This document shows positions 1 through 6,884 of a stretch of DNA of 44,391 nt, in pieces. Made by a program: the position numbers and the translations under genes. The stretch is from contig CAZKHG010000025.1 of NCBI GenBank assembly GCA_964552655.1, forward strand, positions 1 through 44,391. Reading direction: 5' to 3'. Within the stretch, counting starts at the first letter, position 1; every line of letters starts with the position of its first letter. The notes below the pieces were generated by a model that was not told the origin of the DNA, did not search any database, and saw only the letters and a list, made by a program, of their open reading frames with translations. The stretch comes from CAZKHG01 sp964552655. GTDB lineage: Bacteria; Bacteroidota; Bacteroidia; Bacteroidales; Tenuifilaceae.

Positions 1-45
1 CCCACATTCTCCCGTACCCCGTTCGCCTTTTTCCAAAAGCGGGTG

Positions 46-78
46 CAAATATAGCGGTTGGTTCCCCATATATCCAAA
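46..78 (-). promoter_or_regulatory. Leftward Bacteroidetes-type promoter for a gene beyond the left edge
   Basis: Read on the minus strand, TTTG (78-75), a 21-nt spacer and TATATTTG (53-46) match the Bacteroidetes -33/-7 consensus TTTG / TAnnTTTG. Transcription would start near position 40 and run out of the window. The predicted leader (positions 1-40) is GC-rich against the AT-rich surroundings, but no gene can be named from it. This is a consensus match only. Confidence 0.4.
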
Positions 79-153
79 TAATATTTATACTTTTTTTAAA
101 ATATTTTTTTATCCCTTGATAATCAATAAATTTTTCAATTAAAAAAATACACT

Positions 154-161
154 TAGTTTTG
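154..161 (+). promoter_or_regulatory. Possible -7 element for the mannosyltransferase/dihydroorotase unit
   Basis: TAGTTTTG fits the -7 consensus TAnnTTTG and lies in the AT-rich stretch before the first gene, which would give a leader of about 90 nt. There is no clean TTTG at the -33 position, only a TTTTTC at 131-136. This is weak support. Confidence 0.25.
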
Positions 162-258
162 TAAAAATTGCAATGGGGTAAGACGAGAATTTTTAAATCA
201 ACAATAATTGAATTTAATATTTTGATTTATTTTTCAATAACTATCAAATTATCAATAA

Positions 259-999
259 ATGACAAATAAAGAAAAACTTGTAATCATCCCAACTTACAAT
301 GAAATAGAGAATATTGAAAAAATTATCCGAAAAGTTATGCTTCTTGATGGAAATTTTAATATTCTAATTATTGATGATAATTCTCCAGATGGTACAGCGA
401 AAGTAGTGAAAAATCTTCAAGAAGAATTTATTCAAAGAATTAACATTATTGAACGAACAGGAAAGCTTGGTTTAGGCACAGCGTATATCACCGGGTTTAA
501 ATGGGCTGTTGAAAACGGGTATGAATATATTTTTGAAATGGATGCTGATTTTTCACACAACCCAGAGGATTTGCCAAGATTATACGAAGCTTGTGCCACT
601 GGGGCTGATATGGCTATCGGTTCCAGGTATATTTCGGGTGTAAATGTTGTAAATTGGCCTATTGGCAGGGTGCTAATGTCTTATTTTGCATCAATGTATG
701 TTAGGTTAGTCACCAGAATGAAGGTAATGGACACGACTGCCGGGTTTAAATGCTATAGAAGTAAGGTGTTAAAATCAATTGACTTTAACAAAATAAAACT
801 TAAAGGGTATGGGTTCCAAATAGAAATGAAGTTTACCACATGGAAACTGGGGTACAAAATTGTTGAAGTCCCCATTGTTTTTACCGATCGAAAAGCCGGG
901 GCTTCAAAAATGAGCGGGGGTATATTTAATGAAGCACTGTGGGGAGTGATAAGGATTAAACTTAACAGCATTTTCAGAAAATACAATCAAGCCAATTAA
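259..999 (+). CDS. Polyprenol monophosphomannose synthase (family 2 glycosyltransferase)
   Basis: This 246-residue protein is a GT-A family 2 glycosyltransferase of the DPM1 type. It transfers a sugar, usually mannose from GDP-mannose, to a polyprenyl phosphate at the inner face of the cytoplasmic membrane. It has IPTYNE near residues 10-15, IDDNSPDG near 38-45, the metal-binding DAD at 95-97, then GSRY and TAGFKCYR. There is no C-terminal membrane segment, so it is the short soluble form. The ATG at 259 opens the frame. Dihydroorotase follows 17 bp later and a DUF4296 lipoprotein after that, a gene order I recall from other Bacteroidetes. The exact sugar transferred cannot be read from sequence. 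Confidence 0.9.
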   Translation: MTNKEKLVIIPTYNEIENIEKIIRKVMLLDGNFNILIIDDNSPDGTAKVVKNLQEEFIQRINIIERTGKLGLGTAYITGFKWAVENGYEYIFEMDADFSHNPEDLPRLYEACATGADMAIGSRYISGVNVVNWPIGRVLMSYFASMYVRLVTRMKVMDTTAGFKCYRSKVLKSIDFNKIKLKGYGFQIEMKFTTWKLGYKIVEVPIVFTDRKAGASKMSGGIFNEALWGVIRIKLNSIFRKYNQAN

Positions 1000-1016
1000 C
1001 AAACAAAATCCAACCC

Positions 1017-2366
1017 ATGGAAGGGATACTAATTAAAAATGCAACCTTAATAAATGAAGGTGAAATCAGGAAATCAAGTATCTTCATTAGAAATGGGTTA
1101 ATTGAAAAGATTATTAAAGATGACAAAACAGATTTGTCACAATTCAACCCTGAAATAATTGTTGATGGTGACGGGAAGTTGCTTTTTCCCGGGGTAATAG
1201 ATGATCAGGTACATTTCAGAGAACCAGGGTTAACACACAAAGGGGATATTTACACTGAATCTAAAGCAGCCATAGCCGGAGGGATAACCTCTTTTATGGA
1301 AATGCCAAATACATCACCTCAAACAACTACTTTGGAGTTACTCGATGAAAAATTCAAGATCGCATCACAGAAGTCGCTAGCCAACTATTCTTTTTATTTA
1401 GGTGCTACAAATGACAATATCAAAGAGATAATTAAAGTTAATCCTTTTAAAACGTGTGGGGTTAAAGTATTTATGGGTTCCTCTACTGGAAATATGCTGG
1501 TTGACAATCCGGAATCGCTAGATCTTATTTTTTCCAGTTCGCCTGTTCTGATAGCCACTCACTGCGAAGATGAATCGACAATCAAAGCAAACCTGGCATT
1601 ATACAAAGAACAATACGGAGAGAACATTCCGCTAAAATACCATGCTGAAATTAGAAGCGAAAAGGCTTGCTATTTATCATCAAAGTTAGCCGTTGAACTT
1701 GCTAAAAAATATAACTCCAGGTTACATATTCTGCATCTCTCTACAGGCAAAGAGCTGGAACTTTTTGATAATTCAACCCCATCAAAAGACAAGCGAATCA
1801 CCTCGGAAGTGTGTGTTCATCACCTGATGTTTTCTGATAAAGACTACGATAATTTAGGATGGCGAATTAAATGGAACCCATCCATCAAAAAGGAATCAGA
1901 CCGGATTGCGTTAATAAATGGGTTAAAAAATAACAGGATAGATATTGTAGCGACCGATCATGCTCCACATCTTATCAATGAAAAAGATGGAGTCTATACC
2001 AAGTCTGCCTCTGGTGGCCCCTTGGTTCAACATTCCCTAATTGCCATGATTGAGCTCTCTAAACAAGGTTATTTCCCCCTGACTCTTGTTCCCGAAAAGA
2101 TGAGCCATTTGCCTGCTGAAATTTTCAATGTTCAGAAAAGAGGCTATGTAAGAGAAGGGTATATTGCTGATCTGGTTTTAGTTGACTCCAACACAAAATG
2201 GGTTGTAAACAAAGATAACATTTTATATAAGTGCGGTTGGTCTCCTTTTGAAGGATATACTTTCAGTTCACGAGTCTCCCACACCATTGTAAATGGCAGG
2301 TTAATTTATGATAATGGGAAATTTGACGAAGCTCTTAAGGGGATGCCTTTGGAATTTAACCGTTAA
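1017..2366 (+). CDS. pyrC: Dihydroorotase
   Basis: A 449-residue amidohydrolase that cyclises carbamoyl-aspartate to dihydroorotate in de novo pyrimidine synthesis. The TIM-barrel metal-site residues are visible: QVHFREPG (Q64, H66, R68), a candidate carboxylated lysine in GVKVFMG (K150), H182 in THCED, H240 in LHLSTG and D314 in ATDHAPH. The usual first histidine of the HxH motif is Gln64 here. I believe this variant is shared by other Bacteroidetes dihydroorotases, but that is from memory. MEMPNT and the REPG loop support dihydroorotase over hydantoinase or allantoinase. The gene is probably co-transcribed with the upstream mannosyltransferase. The downstream lipoprotein gene starts 10 bp after the stop. 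Confidence 0.9.
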   Translation: MEGILIKNATLINEGEIRKSSIFIRNGLIEKIIKDDKTDLSQFNPEIIVDGDGKLLFPGVIDDQVHFREPGLTHKGDIYTESKAAIAGGITSFMEMPNTSPQTTTLELLDEKFKIASQKSLANYSFYLGATNDNIKEIIKVNPFKTCGVKVFMGSSTGNMLVDNPESLDLIFSSSPVLIATHCEDESTIKANLALYKEQYGENIPLKYHAEIRSEKACYLSSKLAVELAKKYNSRLHILHLSTGKELELFDNSTPSKDKRITSEVCVHHLMFSDKDYDNLGWRIKWNPSIKKESDRIALINGLKNNRIDIVATDHAPHLINEKDGVYTKSASGGPLVQHSLIAMIELSKQGYFPLTLVPEKMSHLPAEIFNVQKRGYVREGYIADLVLVDSNTKWVVNKDNILYKCGWSPFEGYTFSSRVSHTIVNGRLIYDNGKFDEALKGMPLEFNR

Positions 2367-2376
2367 TCAAAATGTA

Positions 2377-2895
2377 ATGAAAACATTCAGCTTTTTTGTA
2401 TTGGCTGCTATAGCTTTTTTAACTTTATCCTGTAAGCATAACCAAGGTTACAATATGCTCCCGGTTAAATTAAAACACCAGTTGGGAGAAATTACAATTG
2501 CCGACAGCATAATTTATGATGTAATTATCCGCGATATTAACGGGGAAGATCCATGGGAAGCAAAACGCCTTAGCACATTTAAACATGAGCAATTCGTAAA
2601 TTTAATTTTTGATCAACTTTATCGTGGAAGTTATACCGCCTACAACTTTGAAACCCAGACTAAGATTTCTGTTGATGAAATCAAGGCAATTGAAAATACC
2701 CCGGGCTTTAGCAGACAACTTATCAGCAAGGTTCAGTTCAACGAGGGCTGGTATGCCGATAGCTTTGGACAAATCAACAAGAGAATTAACAGTATGATCC
2801 TTGGGGTAGAATCGTATAGCAAACAAGGTACTTTTCTTGGGTACCAGGCATTATTCATTGTTAAGCCGGAGCCTTGCGCTCAATCGCATCCATAA
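2377..2895 (+). CDS. DUF4296 lipoprotein
   Basis: A 172-residue protein with an N-terminal hydrophobic signal and lipobox ending LTLSC, so probably anchored to the periplasmic face of an envelope membrane. The rest is a small helical domain (ADSIIYDVIIRD, FNEGWYADSFGQINKRIN) of the DUF4296 family, whose function is unknown. I chose the ATG at 2377 because the signal peptide begins there; an upstream in-frame start at 2308 would lie inside pyrC. The gene sits 10 bp after the dihydroorotase stop. Its last 35 bp overlap the 3' end of the convergent aspartate kinase gene, so the two messages would be complementary there. Confidence 0.75.
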   Translation: MKTFSFFVLAAIAFLTLSCKHNQGYNMLPVKLKHQLGEITIADSIIYDVIIRDINGEDPWEAKRLSTFKHEQFVNLIFDQLYRGSYTAYNFETQTKISVDEIKAIENTPGFSRQLISKVQFNEGWYADSFGQINKRINSMILGVESYSKQGTFLGYQALFIVKPEPCAQSHP

Positions 2896-4153
2896 CAAAA
2901 CGAGCTGTGCTCCGGGTACGTTGCTGTAAATAAACCTGCCGGTTTTTTATATTTTCCTCAATAACTTTTAGTGAATAATGCCTAACGGTCAACAGCTCAA
3001 GATTGCTGTTATACTTTACCTTGAAATCCTTTTGAAGATCTTCAATGGCGGGCCTCAGGTAATTCTTTTCATCATCGACACAAACCGAGAAAGTGATTGC
3101 GGAGTTATGGACCATATTCACTTTTACCCTATGTTTATATAGCAATGCAAATATTTTGCTCAGGCAATCCTCAATAACAAACGAAAAATCGCGTGGGGTA
3201 AGCGATATTAAAACCTGGTTTCTCTTAAGGATAAGAACGGGTGGCAATTCTATTGGCTCATCGGAATGAAGTATTTTAGTGCCCGCCGCTTGTGGGTTAA
3301 GAAAAGATTTTACATAGAGTGGAATTCTTTTATTCTGTAGAGGTTTGATGGTTTTTGGATGGATAATTTGCGCCCCGCAAAAAGCCAGCTCAATGGCTTC
3401 CTGAAATGAAACAAAATCGAGTTTAAGGGTATTGCTAAATATCTTAGGATCAGCATTTAGAACCCCTTCAACATCCTTCCAAATAACAACCTCGCCGGCA
3501 TCAAGCAGGTTTGCAATAATTGCTGCAGTATAATCCGATCCTTCCCGGCCAAGAGTTGTGGTAGTTCCCACTGAAGTGCCTGCAATAAACCCCTGTGTTA
3601 CAAATATCCTCCCCTTATTAAAGTCAAATGTATTTTGACACAGTTTTCCGGAAATGTCAAAATCGATATTCCCCTCCCTGTAATTGGTATCCGATTTGAT
3701 GCATTCCCGGGCATCAACCCAGGTATTCATTACCCCGGAGTATTTGAGGTATTGGCTTACTATGATAGTGGAAATAATTTCGCCATAAGAGATAACCTGG
3801 TCGTAGCAATAATCATATCCACCAGCAGGTTTTGAATCCAGAAACCAAAGAATTTCATTGAAAAGATTGTCGAGTTGCAAAAAAAGAATATGATCTTTAA
3901 CAGAGAATAAATCATTGACAATGTCGAAATGGAATTTTTTCAACTTTTCAACCTCTGCTTTATAATTACCACTATCAGAAAGAGAGTTTGAAAGTATAAG
4001 CTCTAGGGCATTTGTTGTTTTGCCCATTGCAGAGACTACTATAATGAGGTTAGTATTATACTCCTTTACAATTCGGACTAAATTTCTCACCCCATCCGAA
4101 GAACGTACGGAAGCCCCGCCAAACTTAAAAACTTTGATTTTATTATCAGGCAT
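2861..4153 (-). CDS. lysC: Aspartate kinase (monofunctional)
   Basis: This 430-residue enzyme phosphorylates L-aspartate, the first step to lysine, threonine, methionine and diaminopimelate. The kinase domain shows KFGGASV near residues 10-16, VVSAMGKTTNAL, TLGREGSDYTAA and DVEGVLNADP. About 130 C-terminal residues form the ACT-type regulatory region, so feedback control by an aspartate-family amino acid is likely. There is no homoserine dehydrogenase domain. The ATG at 4153 is chosen over an upstream TTG at 4165 because it lies about 20 nt below a good promoter match (4177-4207). The 3' end overlaps the convergent DUF4296 gene by 35 bp. Confidence 0.9.
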   Translation of the reverse strand: MPDNKIKVFKFGGASVRSSDGVRNLVRIVKEYNTNLIIVVSAMGKTTNALELILSNSLSDSGNYKAEVEKLKKFHFDIVNDLFSVKDHILFLQLDNLFNEILWFLDSKPAGGYDYCYDQVISYGEIISTIIVSQYLKYSGVMNTWVDARECIKSDTNYREGNIDFDISGKLCQNTFDFNKGRIFVTQGFIAGTSVGTTTTLGREGSDYTAAIIANLLDAGEVVIWKDVEGVLNADPKIFSNTLKLDFVSFQEAIELAFCGAQIIHPKTIKPLQNKRIPLYVKSFLNPQAAGTKILHSDEPIELPPVLILKRNQVLISLTPRDFSFVIEDCLSKIFALLYKHRVKVNMVHNSAITFSVCVDDEKNYLRPAIEDLQKDFKVKYNSNLELLTVRHYSLKVIEENIKNRQVYLQQRTRSTARFVMDAIERKAPA

Positions 4154-4176
4154 AGAATGATTCAATTAAAGCGAAG

Positions 4177-4207
4177 CAAACTTAGCACACCTAAATCATA
4201 AATCAAA
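4177..4207 (-). promoter_or_regulatory. Promoter of aspartate kinase
   Basis: On the minus strand, TTTG (4207-4204), a 19-nt spacer and TAAGTTTG (4184-4177) match the Bacteroidetes -33/-7 consensus with near-ideal spacing. The predicted start near 4173 gives a leader of about 20 nt to the ATG at 4153 and excludes the upstream TTG as a practical start. It is seen as a consensus match and has not been tested. Confidence 0.5.
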
Positions 4208-4232
4208 TAAAATCAATATAAATAAATACAAT

Positions 4233-4248
4233 CAAAAGCGGGTGCAAA
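4233..4248. repeat. 16-bp repeat also present at the left edge of the window
   Basis: CAAAAGCGGGTGCAAA at 4233-4248 is identical to positions 34-49. At the left edge it overlaps a complete leftward -7 element; here the following bases (CGAT) do not complete TAnnTTTG, so it looks like a promoter/start-site remnant or a second weak promoter for aspartate kinase. Confidence 0.6.
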
Positions 4249-4341
4249 CGATTTAACTCTGGAAAAAACGAACATCGAATTATATCGGGTTAAGTAAAAT
4301 TATTATCTTTATCGAACTGAAAAATCTACAAAAGGCAAAAT

Positions 4342-5364
4342 ATGCAAGGATATAGAATTAAAACCCTCACTCAGTTTATCATAGAGCGCCAGGCAGATTT
4401 TCCTTACGCAACCGGGGAATTTACCCGGTTACTTTACCATGTTGGGGTTGCAGCCAAGCTGATCAATAAAAAAGTGAATAAAGCCGGACTAGTTGATATA
4501 CTTGGTTCTGCGGGGGATATAAATATACAAGGAGAGGAACAAAAGAAACTCGATTTATTCTCAAACTGGCAGCTAATTCAGGGATTACAAAGTAGCGGAG
4601 AGTGCTGCGGTATAGCCTCAGAAGAGGATCAGGAGCTGATTACCTGGGAAGATGATCTTTCGCATGATGGAAACTACATTTTTTGCATGGATCCCCTTGA
4701 TGGATCATCAAATATTGATGTCAATGTTTCGGTAGGAACCATTTTCAGCATTTATCGCCGTATAAGCCCTCGTGGCCAGAAAGCTGTAATAGAGGATTTT
4801 TTACAGGAAGGCAAAAAGCAAGTAGCAGCCGGGTATATTATCTATGGCTCCTCAACCATGTTGGTTTACACCACCGGGAGGGGAGTATATGGATTTACCC
4901 TTGACCCATCAATTGGCGAGTTTTGCCTGTCGAACTATAGCATAAAAACCCCTGAGGATGGAATTATATACTCGGTGAATGAGGGTAATTACGAAAACTT
5001 CCCACAGGGTATAAAAGATTACATTAGTTATAGTAAACAAATAGATAAAACCACAAACCGACCATACTCTGCCCGCTATGTTGGTTCATTGGTGGCCGAT
5101 TTCCATCGAAATTTATTAAAGGGGGGCATATTCCTTTACCCCCAAACATACGCTGCCCCACAAGGTAAACTTCGATTGATTTACGAGTGTAACCCCATTG
5201 CTTTCCTTGCAGAGCAAGCAGGTGGAAAAGCCACAACCGGAACGGAGCGGATTTTGGACATTAAACCACAATCGCTTCATCAACGGGTACCGTTTATTGT
5301 CGGATCAAAGAATATGGTGGAAAAAGCAGAAGAGTTCCTAAACAAAACGGGTGGAAAAGGGTAA
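4342..5364 (+). CDS. fbp: Fructose-1,6-bisphosphatase, class I
   Basis: A 340-residue cytosolic enzyme that hydrolyses fructose 1,6-bisphosphate to fructose 6-phosphate in gluconeogenesis. The signature metal/phosphate motif DPLDGSSNID lies near residue 117, and the substrate loop GKLRLIYECNPIAFLAEQ near 276, both typical of class I enzymes at normal length. The ATG at 4342 starts the frame. The promoter is unclear: TATCTTTA (4304-4311) is one base off the -7 consensus. The gene is divergent from aspartate kinase and convergent with the next lipoprotein gene, whose stop is only 7 bp away with no obvious terminator between. Confidence 0.95.
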   Translation: MQGYRIKTLTQFIIERQADFPYATGEFTRLLYHVGVAAKLINKKVNKAGLVDILGSAGDINIQGEEQKKLDLFSNWQLIQGLQSSGECCGIASEEDQELITWEDDLSHDGNYIFCMDPLDGSSNIDVNVSVGTIFSIYRRISPRGQKAVIEDFLQEGKKQVAAGYIIYGSSTMLVYTTGRGVYGFTLDPSIGEFCLSNYSIKTPEDGIIYSVNEGNYENFPQGIKDYISYSKQIDKTTNRPYSARYVGSLVADFHRNLLKGGIFLYPQTYAAPQGKLRLIYECNPIAFLAEQAGGKATTGTERILDIKPQSLHQRVPFIVGSKNMVEKAEEFLNKTGGKG

Positions 5365-5371
5365 ATTGCCA

Positions 5372-6073
5372 TCAGTTGAGAGTAACCCAACCCTCAAGCG
5401 GATCACCGGGTGAAAAAGTATCACCAGTGCAAGTCAGGGGGTTAGCATCCCGAACTTCTTTACTAATTATCAGCTCATCCCTTGTATTTATACCCCGATT
5501 TATGTACTCCTGAAAAATCTTATCGGTAATCACAAAAAAGTAGGAAACCATCCTGCCTTGTTTAGTAGGGTCATTAACAATTACAGAAATATCGGAATAG
5601 GTTTGGGAACCAATATGAGTTCCGAGCTGATCGCCGGCAACAATTTTATCACCAACATTGCGTGGTACCAGTAAATTTATATGGAAAATCTGGAATCGAA
5701 ATGCCGGGTATTTCTCCGATTCAATTTCAACCTTTGTACCGGTCCACTCCTGCTCAACCCTGGTAATTGTGCCTGTAACCGGGGAGAAAATTTTGATTGT
5801 TGTCCAATCAACATCCGGTTTGGGTTGAAAATAATGTTTCATACTCCGGCAATGCTCTGTAAAATCAGAATAATCATGCCCCACTGAAGATCTGTACATG
5901 GATATCTTTGAAATATTGGTTAGCTCAATGTAATTCGTACCCACAAATTTGGGAATGCCCTGCTTATCAATATCCCAGATTCCGCTAGGGGCATTCTGTT
6001 CATGATCTTTTTTCGAGCACCCAGTATTGATGAGCATGAAGATAACCGCCAATAGAAATAACCTGTAGTTCAT
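5372..6073 (-). CDS. Lipoprotein with a degenerate M23-like peptidase domain
   Basis: A 233-residue protein with a signal and lipobox (INTGC) near residue 19. The middle and C-terminal part reads like the beta-barrel core of M23 peptidoglycan endopeptidases: HDYSD (equivalent to HxxxD), FSPVTGTITRVE, a lone FHI where AHL is usual, then VGDKIVAGDQLGTHIG. The final HxH metal-binding motif is absent (SDISV occupies that place). It is therefore more likely a non-catalytic binding or scaffold relative than an active hydrolase. It stands alone between fbp and a divergent small gene. A catalytic role is doubtful and its partner is unknown. Confidence 0.6.
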   Translation of the reverse strand: MNYRLFLLAVIFMLINTGCSKKDHEQNAPSGIWDIDKQGIPKFVGTNYIELTNISKISMYRSSVGHDYSDFTEHCRSMKHYFQPKPDVDWTTIKIFSPVTGTITRVEQEWTGTKVEIESEKYPAFRFQIFHINLLVPRNVGDKIVAGDQLGTHIGSQTYSDISVIVNDPTKQGRMVSYFFVITDKIFQEYINRGINTRDELIISKEVRDANPLTCTGDTFSPGDPLEGWVTLN

Positions 6074-6158
6074 GATAGATTATTACCCTGATTGTATGTG
6101 CAAGTTATAGTATAAGGTTTCTGAATGCAAGTTTACAGGAAATTTTTTGCTCTAATCA

Positions 6159-6203
6159 TAATTTTGTTCCATAACCCATGATTAAAAGAAATTGCTATTT
6201 TTG
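6159..6203 (+). promoter_or_regulatory. Two candidate -7 elements before the small acidic protein gene
   Basis: TAATTTTG (6159-6166) and TATTTTTG (6196-6203) both fit TAnnTTTG, giving leaders of about 115 and 75 nt. Neither has a TTTG at the expected -33 spacing, so confidence is low. Confidence 0.25.
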
Positions 6204-6283
6204 GTTTTTAAAAAAAAGAAAAGAGTTAAGCGATTTAAGATATTTGAAATCTCATTTTAATAATTCAATCTAAATAATTGTAC

Positions 6284-6787
6284 ATGAGCGAAGAAGAAGA
6301 GATAACCAACAACCAGGCAGAAAACCAGGAAGCGGAACAGGAAATCGGTAAGATCGGTATTGATAAAGCATTGGAAATCATTATATCCTGTCATCAGGAG
6401 GTTACTAGTAGCTGGGATAGCTATATCCGCGAGGAGTACAACGGGAACTACTCAAACAATGGCGATCCTATGGTTGACATTATAACCATTGTGGAATTTG
6501 TTGTTGGGAAAATTAAAAATAGCCAAACTTCTGGGCTAAAGGAATTGTTCTCTGCAATTGAGGAGGTTCTTGAGAATGGCGACAATAGTGTAAAAGAGCT
6601 TATTGTGGTTGGTTTCCTCGAAGGGCTTCAAAACAACTGCGAAATGCAGGAGGTTGATTATCATACCGCATTTAATGGATGGTTCAACGCTAAAACCCAG
6701 CGTGCATGGGATGGGTTGATTTATCTTTGGGAAAGCGCAGATCCAATTGAGGTGAAACAGCAGAATTTACTGAACTTCCGAATTTAG
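6284..6787 (+). CDS. Small acidic helical protein, possibly DUF7674-like
   Basis: A 167-residue protein with no signal peptide, so probably cytosolic. Residues 1-25 are a highly charged Glu/Asn/Gln tail. The remainder is a predicted helical domain with ITIVEFVVGKI, VKELIVVGFLEGLQN and FNGWFNAKTQRAWDGLIYLW. It resembles small Bacteroidota proteins now grouped as DUF7674, but I cannot confirm membership. The ATG at 6284 is preferred over an in-frame TTG two codons upstream. The gene is isolated, convergent with priA and separated from it by an inverted repeat. No function is assigned. Confidence 0.6.
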   Translation: MSEEEEITNNQAENQEAEQEIGKIGIDKALEIIISCHQEVTSSWDSYIREEYNGNYSNNGDPMVDIITIVEFVVGKIKNSQTSGLKELFSAIEEVLENGDNSVKELIVVGFLEGLQNNCEMQEVDYHTAFNGWFNAKTQRAWDGLIYLWESADPIEVKQQNLLNFRI

Positions 6788-6789
6788 GA

Positions 6790-6861
6790 GCATGGAGCAA
6801 GGGGCAATGAGCAAAGAGTAATGAATTGAAAATATCAAGCCTATTTCCCGTTACTCCATGC
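6790..6861. repeat. Imperfect inverted repeat between convergent genes
   Basis: GCATGGAGCAAGGGG (6790-6804) pairs with CCCGTTACTCCATGC (6847-6861) at 13 of 15 positions, leaving a 42-nt loop. It lies between the stops of two convergent genes and could act as a bidirectional transcript-end hairpin. The GGAGCAAGGGGCAATGAGC wording also looks like dispersed intergenic repeats seen in Bacteroidota genomes, from memory. It has no T tract, so it is not a classical intrinsic terminator. Confidence 0.45.
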
Positions 6862-6884
6862 CACATGCAATGGGCACTGTGCAA

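Noticed and set aside
2861..4153. Bifunctional aspartate kinase/homoserine dehydrogenase
   Set aside because: The protein ends after the ACT region at about 430 residues, and no dehydrogenase domain follows in any frame.
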